13,508 bases of DNA from an uncultured Acetatifactor sp. Lineage in GTDB: Bacteria > Bacillota > Clostridia > Lachnospirales > Lachnospiraceae. The notes beneath the pieces were generated by a model that did not search any database, had not been told where the DNA came from, and was given only the letters and a program-made list of their open reading frames with translations. The position numbers were made by a program, and so were the translations under genes. Within the stretch, counting starts at the first letter, position 1. Each line of letters starts with the position of its first letter. The DNA is taken from positions 1-13,508 of the forward strand of contig CAKRRU010000071.1 in the NCBI GenBank assembly GCA_934394515.1, in the 5' to 3' direction. Positions 6,033 to 13,508 of this stretch are shown one piece after another.

Positions 6033-7895
6033 TTACCTTCCGTAATCAAACAGCAGATAATATTCCAGACTCCGGTAATCGTTCAATGCTTCCCCACATT
6101 CCTTCACCGTCGTAAGCGTGCCATCACTTTTTCTTACCCCGGCAGCACTGATGACCGGATATTCTTTACGAAGCTCTGTCAGACTGCTTTGCAGGGCAGG
6201 CAGCGGCAGATCACAGTTCTCCAACACATCCATGGCCAGATAGTTGGCACTAGTCTCCCCGTCCGTCTGTTCCTCGATGTCAAAATTGCTCCAGATTACA
6301 TAAGGTACTTTATATTTTAACAGATTTTCCTCATCTGATAAAGTCTCGGGATCCACTTTATTATTTCTTAAGATTGGATTGCTCACATAAGTCGTGGGCT
6401 GATGGTCGCCGAAAAAGACGATCATGGTATCCTCATCTGCCTGTGAAAAATAATCGATCAGCCCCTGTAATGCGGAATCTGTCTGCTTCACCAGTGACAG
6501 ATACATGGGCAATGCCTTGGAATCAATACCGTCCACCGTGATATCCGGCATGAAATTATGGAACTCTTCCTCATATCCGCTGTGATTCTGCATGGTTACA
6601 TTAAAGACGAACAGAGGCTCGCCCTCTTTTTTGTTCTCATACAGTTCAATGATTTTGGCAAAGCTGCTCTCATCGGAGATGTAATTGCGGATTCGCTTCG
6701 GATTCTTGAAATCATCCTGTGACAGGAATTCATCAAATCCCAGCAGCGGATAGACTCTGTCTCTGTCCCAGCCGCTGGCATAATAAGGGTGAATCGCCAC
6801 GGTATGATAGTCCAGTTCCTTCAGATAAGACGCCAGTGACGGTGTCTCTTTCTGCACATATTGCTGATAAGCCACACTTCCCTGGGGTAAAAATCCGATG
6901 GTATTTCCCGTGAGGAATTCAAACTCCGTATTGGCAGTATTCCCACCCAGCACGGAAACATTCAGATAACCGGTTCTGGTATTCTCCGCACCCTTTTGCA
7001 GGCTGTGAATAAACGGCATATAGTCCTCATTGGTCGTAAAATCACCTCTGACTGCCAGATCGGAGAATGCCTCATCCATGATCACGATAATATTGGGACG
7101 TTTCACGCTCTCAGGATCCTCCACTGCTGCCGTAAGACCTGCAGAATCCTTCCCTGCCTGCTCATACCTGCTTCCGGTTCCGTCCGCGGAATATCCTTCC
7201 GGCTTCTCCACATCCAGATATTCCAGTTCCATCAGGAATGCCACAATGTTGCCATCTCTCTTATTCATGACGGTAGGAGTAAACAGCTTGTCATACAGGC
7301 CGAAACTTCTCACAAAATTCTCGCTCTGCACCATACCGGTATAACCATAGATCAGTGCGACACTTAAGAGAATCAATGCTGCTCTCTTCGCAACCTTTGC
7401 CGGAACCTTCATGTGAAAACGGCTCTCGATCAACAGCAGGATCAAAAATCCGACGATCACCAGCACCGTCTTGGCCGACAGCTCATAACTGAAATTTCCT
7501 GCCACGCTGGCTGCCGTACCGATGGAATAAATATCCCAAGGCATAATAGGTGCAGACCGGAAGTTCAGCACATAATAATTCGCCAGTCCGGCCGCCATGA
7601 AAAATGCCGTCTGCAGCATCAGCGCCGCACGGACATATTTCACAATTCCGAATAGTAACAATGCTGTCAATGCATAAAACGCCATATTCAGAACCTGTGT
7701 CTTAAAATGCATCGTTGTGAACGGATTGTGCGTATACATTTCAAACAAATAAAACGTCACAAGCGGACATACCGCAAGCGCAACACATGAAGGAAGCTTC
7801 TCCCTCGTAATGCCTATTTTTCGAACGGAGTGACGCAAAAAGCCTGCAATGGCAGCTACGACACTTCGGATTGATTTTTTCTGTAAATAATCCAT
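6033..7895 (-). CDS. LTA synthase-family phosphoglycerol transferase (LtaS-like sulfatase fold), 620 aa
   Basis: Seen: about five membrane segments in the first 190 residues (near 36-52, 70-86, 92-111, 143-157, 171-187), then an extracellular sulfatase-fold domain at about 266-560. S. aureus LtaS active-site residues can be placed one by one: E255 as E275 (IVIMDEAF), nucleophile T300 as T320 (GGNTANTE), H347/W354/R356 as H369/W376/R378 (HPYYASGWDR), H416 as H438 (MQNHSGY), and D475/H476 as D497/H498 (FFGDHQP). The relative spacings in the last three groups are identical to LtaS. The enzyme should therefore transfer glycerol phosphate from phosphatidylglycerol to a growing polymer or glycolipid outside the membrane. 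Whether it polymerises or only primes is open. The ATG at 7893-7895 has AAGGAG 8 nt upstream. It is first in a cluster with the yfhO-like and yitT-like genes. Confidence 0.93.
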   Translation of the reverse strand: MDYLQKKSIRSVVAAIAGFLRHSVRKIGITREKLPSCVALAVCPLVTFYLFEMYTHNPFTTMHFKTQVLNMAFYALTALLLFGIVKYVRAALMLQTAFFMAAGLANYYVLNFRSAPIMPWDIYSIGTAASVAGNFSYELSAKTVLVIVGFLILLLIESRFHMKVPAKVAKRAALILLSVALIYGYTGMVQSENFVRSFGLYDKLFTPTVMNKRDGNIVAFLMELEYLDVEKPEGYSADGTGSRYEQAGKDSAGLTAAVEDPESVKRPNIIVIMDEAFSDLAVRGDFTTNEDYMPFIHSLQKGAENTRTGYLNVSVLGGNTANTEFEFLTGNTIGFLPQGSVAYQQYVQKETPSLASYLKELDYHTVAIHPYYASGWDRDRVYPLLGFDEFLSQDDFKNPKRIRNYISDESSFAKIIELYENKKEGEPLFVFNVTMQNHSGYEEEFHNFMPDITVDGIDSKALPMYLSLVKQTDSALQGLIDYFSQADEDTMIVFFGDHQPTTYVSNPILRNNKVDPETLSDEENLLKYKVPYVIWSNFDIEEQTDGETSANYLAMDVLENCDLPLPALQSSLTELRKEYPVISAAGVRKSDGTLTTVKECGEALNDYRSLEYYLLFDYGR

Positions 7896-7923
7896 TGCTT
7901 AATCTCCTTATGATTCTGTAGAG

Positions 7924-7952
7924 ATTTTAGCGCAATGACAGAAAAATAACAA
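7924..7952 (-). promoter_or_regulatory. Promoter of the LTA synthase-like cluster
   Basis: Minus strand: TTGTTA (-35, plus 7947-7952, 4 of 6), a 17-bp spacer and TAAAAT (-10, plus 7924-7929, 5 of 6), about 30 nt before the start codon. It lies in the 128-bp gap after atpC, so the envelope genes need not depend on ATP synthase transcription. I found no convincing hairpin terminator for the atp operon in this gap. Confidence 0.6.
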
Positions 7953-8023
7953 TTTCCGTTTTGCACACATTTGCTAACATTACAGGCTTATTTTTGTTGA
8001 TTTTTACTTATATTTTACTTTAG

Positions 8024-8440
8024 TTATTTCACTTCGTATTTCCCGGCTTCTTTCAGTCGTAGCATGGCTCTCGCCATGGATGCCTGGGAGACGTGGTATT
8101 CCTGGATGCTCTGCTTCTGGCGCAGCTGCTCTTTGGCACGCTCCAGTGCTGCTTCCGCACGGACTCTGTCAATGTCCTCCGGGCGCTCTGCGGTATCCAC
8201 CAGCATGATCACACGGTTATGGGAGATATAGACACAACCCACACCGACTACGGCTTTGGTCCAGTCGTCCTCATCCTTTTCCTTGAAACGTACCTCGCCT
8301 TCCTTTGTAGCAATGACCATATCCTCGTGATGAGACATGATCGCCTGCTCTCCGTCCAGTGCCGGTACGATGATGATGCCGCATTTTCCGTCGTAAAATA
8401 CTTTATCACTGGCAATGATCTTCAAACTGAAGGTGTTCAT
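8024..8440 (-). CDS. atpC: F-type ATP synthase epsilon subunit, 138 aa
   Basis: Central-stalk subunit of F1 that contacts gamma and the c-ring and can inhibit ATP hydrolysis. Seen: an N-terminal beta-barrel domain at about residues 1-84 (FSLKIIASDKVFYDGKC, GEVRFK), then a two-helix C-terminal domain at about 88-132. The helix start IDRVRAEAALER (90-101) matches the I(L)DXXRA motif that binds ATP in Bacillus PS3 epsilon, including the following Arg (R101). The usual loop GxxPGHAPL is replaced by AIMSHHEDMVIA, a moderate divergence. I chose the ATG at 8438-8440 because AAAGGCGGTG ends 5 nt upstream. A GTG two codons earlier (8446) is possible. It lies 17 nt after atpD and is the last gene of the operon. 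Confidence 0.95.
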   Translation of the reverse strand: MNTFSLKIIASDKVFYDGKCGIIIVPALDGEQAIMSHHEDMVIATKEGEVRFKEKDEDDWTKAVVGVGCVYISHNRVIMLVDTAERPEDIDRVRAEAALERAKEQLRQKQSIQEYHVSQASMARAMLRLKEAGKYEVK

Positions 8441-8457
8441 ATGCACACCGCCTTTCC

Positions 8458-10790
<2,333 letters not shown>

Positions 10791-10836
10791 GTTTTACCTC
10801 CTGTTTTCTATCTGTGTCTCACAAAAATGTTCTATC

Positions 10837-12852
10837 TTATTTCTGTAAGAACTCTTTCTTGAATTCCGTTGCCGCATCGCAGATCTGCTTGTTCAGCTCG
10901 TCATCCAGAGCCTTGGTGGTCTCCAGCTGACGAACGATATCACTGTGCTGTTCCTTCATGTAGTCTAAGTACTTCATCTGAAAATCCTTTACCTGATTTA
11001 CAGGCACATCCAGCATCACTCTGCCGTTGGCTGCACACAGGGTCATAACCTGCTCTGCCATGCTCAAAGGCCTGCACAGCGGCTGTTTTAACAATTCCAT
11101 CAGTACATGACCATGCTGCAGCTGCTCCTTGGTCGCATTGTCCAGGTCGGAAGCGAACTGTGTGAACACTTCCATCTCACGGAACTGTGCCAGGTCGATA
11201 CGGATACTTCCGGCTGCCTTCTTCATTGCCTTCGTCTGTGCGGCACCACCTACACGGGATACGGACAGTCCGACATTGACTGCGGGTCTCATACCGGAGA
11301 AGAACAGATCACTCTCCAGGAAAATCTGACCATCGGTAATAGAGATAACATTGGTCGGAATATAGGCGGATACATCGCCTGCCTGGGTCTCGATAATCGG
11401 CAATGCGGTGATGGAACCGCCGCCCTTGTCTGCGCTCAGTCTTGCGGAACGCTCCAGCAGTCTGGAATGCAGATAGAAGACGTCTCCGGGATATGCTTCA
11501 CGTCCGGGAGAACGCTCCAGTAACAGGGACAGTGCACGGTAAGCTACCGCATGCTTGGACAGATCATCGTATACGATGAGGACATCCTTGCCCTGATACA
11601 TAAAATACTCAGCCAGTGCCGTACCGGAATACGGTGCGATATACTGCAGGGGTGCAGGATCGCTGGCGGTAGCGGATACGATAATCGTGTAATCCATGGC
11701 ATCATGCTTTTTCAGGGTTCCTACCAGTTTTGCAATAGTGGATGCCTTCTGGCCGATGGCGACATAGATACATACCACATCCTTGCCCTTCTGGTTCAGA
11801 ATCGCATCGATGGCGATGGAAGTCTTACCGGTCTGACGGTCACCGATGATCAGCTCACGCTGTCCGCGGCCGATGGGGAACATGGAGTCGATTGCCAGAA
11901 TACCGGTTTCCATAGGTACTCCTACGGACTGTCTGTCCACGATGGAAGGTGCCGGCTGCTCGATTGGGCGGTAGCCTTCTTCTTTGATCGGACCTGCGCC
12001 GTCGATCGGTGCTCCCAGTGCATCCACGATTCTGCCCTTGAAGCCTTCGCCTACGGGGATACCGGCTCTCTTACCGGTACGGACCACTCTGGTGCCTTCA
12101 CGGATCTCGGTATCATGGCCGAACAGGATACATCCGATCTCATCTCTGCGGACATCCTGTACCATTCCTTTGACACCGGAATCAAAGATAACGATTTCGC
12201 CGTATTCCGCATGGTCGATACCATTGACATTCGCGATACCGTCACCTACCCAGCTGACAGAACCGATCTCATTTTCCTGTGCCTGAAGGTTGAAATCTTC
12301 GATTTCCCCCTTCAGAATGGAAATGATCCCCTGCTCGCTGGCTGTCTTTCCCACCTGGGAAAGCTTCTCCGCGAACTGCTTCATACGTCCATTGGTGCTC
12401 CAGTCATAGACCTCGTTGCCGGCACGGATGATGAAACCACCGCCCAGAGCCGGATCTTCCTTCGTTTCGAAGACCATATCGTCTCTGTGATATTTCTTCT
12501 GTACAAAATCACGGATATTCTGCAGCTGCTCATCTGTCGGTGCTGTCACATAGGACAGGGTCACGACGAACTCTTCCTTTTTCTCGGGAGAGAGCTCTCT
12601 GTAAGCGGTGCAGATATCATCCCACAGACCGACATCTCCGTTATCACACAGGACCTTCAGAAAATCTCTGATCTGTAAGGGGAATACTTTTTCGATTACA
12701 TTGTGCTTGGCAGACAGTGCCACGGCAGGAGATTCGAAATCCAGCTTCACCTGCGGTACGGCTTTGAAGATATCGCCTGTCTGACCTACAATGTCTCCGG
12801 GGATATTCAGTTCACGCAATCTCTTTGCGTATTCTAAAGCTGTACTAATCAA
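10837..12852 (-). CDS. atpHA: Fused F-type ATP synthase delta-alpha subunit, 671 aa
   Basis: One open frame carries two normally separate F1 subunits. Residues 1 to about 165 are delta (stator link between F1 and b): [11 protein letters not shown] near the start, and the family end signature [21 protein letters not shown] at 137-157. After a short stretch (about 167-173), alpha follows with its N-terminal helix ([13 protein letters not shown], 175-187), [10 protein letters not shown] (202-211), P-loop GDRQTGKT (337-344), and Arg finger R533 in VSRVGG. P-loop Lys to Arg-finger spacing is 190 residues, close to Bacillus-type alpha. Both domains look complete, with no stop or frame change between them. 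I chose the TTG at 12850-12852, which has AGGTGA 5 nt upstream; a GTG three codons earlier (12861) has no ribosome site. It overlaps atpF by 8 nt. Delta's usual separate gene is absent. An in-frame GTG at codon 167 (12352-12354) could start alpha alone. Confidence 0.95.
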   Translation of the reverse strand: MISTALEYAKRLRELNIPGDIVGQTGDIFKAVPQVKLDFESPAVALSAKHNVIEKVFPLQIRDFLKVLCDNGDVGLWDDICTAYRELSPEKKEEFVVTLSYVTAPTDEQLQNIRDFVQKKYHRDDMVFETKEDPALGGGFIIRAGNEVYDWSTNGRMKQFAEKLSQVGKTASEQGIISILKGEIEDFNLQAQENEIGSVSWVGDGIANVNGIDHAEYGEIVIFDSGVKGMVQDVRRDEIGCILFGHDTEIREGTRVVRTGKRAGIPVGEGFKGRIVDALGAPIDGAGPIKEEGYRPIEQPAPSIVDRQSVGVPMETGILAIDSMFPIGRGQRELIIGDRQTGKTSIAIDAILNQKGKDVVCIYVAIGQKASTIAKLVGTLKKHDAMDYTIIVSATASDPAPLQYIAPYSGTALAEYFMYQGKDVLIVYDDLSKHAVAYRALSLLLERSPGREAYPGDVFYLHSRLLERSARLSADKGGGSITALPIIETQAGDVSAYIPTNVISITDGQIFLESDLFFSGMRPAVNVGLSVSRVGGAAQTKAMKKAAGSIRIDLAQFREMEVFTQFASDLDNATKEQLQHGHVLMELLKQPLCRPLSMAEQVMTLCAANGRVMLDVPVNQVKDFQMKYLDYMKEQHSDIVRQLETTKALDDELNKQICDAATEFKKEFLQK

Positions 12853-13333
12853 TCTTTTCACCTGTCTTTGCTATAAATTGGTTGTAAAGTTCTCTGTCTG
12901 AATCTGCGTTCTGCTTGGCTGCCACCAGTTTTGCGGTTGCCTCTACGACCAGATCTGCGATCTGCTCCTGTGCCTGCTGGATGCGCTTCTGCTCTTCCAG
13001 TGCCGCATTCTTGTCCGCATTGTCCATGATCTTCTTCGCTTCGGTCTGGGCATCTGCCACAATACGGTCATACTCTGCACTTGCCTTGCCTCTGGCCTCG
13101 TTCAGGATGCCTTCTTTTTCTGCCTGAACACCGCTTAAGGATGCTTCGTACTGATTTTTCAGTTCATCAGCACTGTCCTGAGCAGCTTTGGCATCTGCAT
13201 ACTGCTTGTCGATCTCTGCCTGTCTCGCGTCCAGGATCTTGTGGATGGGCTTGATCAGGAAGATTTTCACGATGGCAAAGATGATCAACAGATTCAGGAT
13301 GGTCCATACAATATTAATATCTAATCTCAGCAT
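12845..13333 (-). CDS. atpF: F-type ATP synthase subunit b, 162 aa
   Basis: Peripheral-stalk subunit that ties the membrane part (subunit a) to delta on F1. Seen: one N-terminal membrane helix at about residues 8-30 ([20 protein letters not shown]) followed by the [14 protein letters not shown] segment. A long charged, Ala-rich coiled coil then runs to about residue 150 with many Glu, Lys and Gln residues. Length is typical. The ATG at 13331-13333 has AAAGGATG 7 nt upstream. It follows atpE by 59 bp and overlaps the next gene by 8 nt. Its partner delta is fused to alpha here, so b should dock on the fusion protein. Confidence 0.96.
   Translation of the reverse strand: MLRLDINIVWTILNLLIIFAIVKIFLIKPIHKILDARQAEIDKQYADAKAAQDSADELKNQYEASLSGVQAEKEGILNEARGKASAEYDRIVADAQTEAKKIMDNADKNAALEEQKRIQQAQEQIADLVVEATAKLVAAKQNADSDRELYNQFIAKTGEKID
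12858..12863 (-). promoter_or_regulatory. Ribosome-binding site deciding the TTG start of the delta-alpha gene
   Basis: The minus strand reads AGGTGA, 5 nt before the TTG at 12850-12852, and lies within the last codons of atpF (Thr-Gly-Glu). The alternative GTG at 12859-12861 is itself part of this motif and has nothing suitable upstream, so the TTG is preferred. Confidence 0.55.
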
Positions 13334-13392
13334 GAGTTTTCATCCTTTCTTGTGTTTCGTTATACGTTTGTGCCGTTTCCGGCTTCGGATAG

Positions 13393-13508
13393 TTATGCCA
13401 TGAATAAGATGATCAGGATACCGATAACGAAACCGTAAATAGCGGTTGCCTCTGCCAGCGCACCACCTAACAGTAAGATCTTGGTGATCTTGCTCTCTGC
13501 TTCCGGCT
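13393..13508 (-). CDS. atpE: F-type ATP synthase subunit c, C-terminal 37 residues (cut by window edge)
   Basis: The window edge keeps the last 37 residues, read from the minus strand: PEAESKITKILLLGGALAEA, then TAIYGFVIGILIILFMA and TAA at 13393-13395. This is the polar loop end and the second helix of the c-ring hairpin. The ion-carrying glutamate is in LAEATAIYGF. Against Ilyobacter tartaricus c (VAESTGIY) the residue after the Glu is Ala instead of the Na+ ligand Ser. The first helix, with the diagnostic Gln position, is outside. Each c subunit rotates to carry H+ or Na+ through the membrane. Confidence 0.93.
   Translation of the reverse strand, partial: PEAESKITKILLLGGALAEATAIYGFVIGILIILFMA

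Noticed and set aside
10791..10836. Repeated AGATAGAA in the 46-bp gap before atpG
   Set aside because: Only two short copies in an A-rich leader; expected by chance and not tied to any stem.
11551..12678. A 375-codon open frame on the plus strand, antisense to the delta-alpha gene
   Set aside because: It lies wholly inside a well-conserved gene on the other strand, has no recognisable family or ribosome site, and its low-complexity sequence fits a codon-bias shadow.
10837..12852. Delta-alpha fusion as a simple sequencing frameshift
   Set aside because: Both domains are complete and in the same frame, with intact conserved residues up to both sides of the junction. A single-base error would need to remove a stop without disturbing either side. 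It is not fully excluded without reads.

Overview
The window reads as chromosomal DNA from a Gram-positive anaerobe of the Clostridia, most likely a Lachnospiraceae-type gut bacterium. That assignment is an inference. It rests on strong AGGAGG-type ribosome sites, GTG and TTG starts, moderate base composition, LTA-synthase and YfhO-type envelope genes, and a compact F-type ATP synthase operon next to uronate-catabolism genes. No rRNA, tRNA, CRISPR array, insertion sequence or phage gene is visible.

Left part (1-2495): kduI, followed by the first third of a kduD-like dehydrogenase cut by the window edge, runs on the minus strand. These two enzymes act on the unsaturated uronate released from pectin or glycosaminoglycan fragments. 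They diverge from an AraC-family regulator gene on the plus strand. The roughly 360 bp between them holds a good minus-strand promoter, a 14-bp palindromic operator of cre/LacI-family type over its start point, and a second palindrome about 80 bp upstream. A 15-position hairpin at the end of the araC-type gene separates it from the convergent genes that follow.

Middle part (2517-7895): three membrane-protein genes lie on the minus strand, in transcription order LTA-synthase-like phosphoglycerol transferase, YfhO-family protein, YitT-family protein. The LTA-synthase-like protein keeps every active-site residue I could place against S. aureus LtaS. The YfhO family is linked to glycosylation of teichoic-type polymers, so the pair suggests a polymer-making and polymer-decorating module. 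A promoter lies just upstream of the first gene.

Right part (8024-13508): most of an ATP synthase operon is on the minus strand, in order atpE (C-terminal end only), atpF, a fused atpH-atpA, atpG, atpD, atpC. The most unusual feature of the window is here. The delta and alpha subunits are one continuous 671-residue reading frame with no stop between them and only about 7 linker residues. Because F1 carries three alpha and one delta, this raises a stoichiometry question. An in-frame GTG at the junction could make a normal-length alpha on its own. The gamma subunit also carries a 16-residue, lysine-rich C-terminal extension whose codons double as the ribosome-binding region of atpD. Apart from the fusion and this tail, the subunits look intact and functional.
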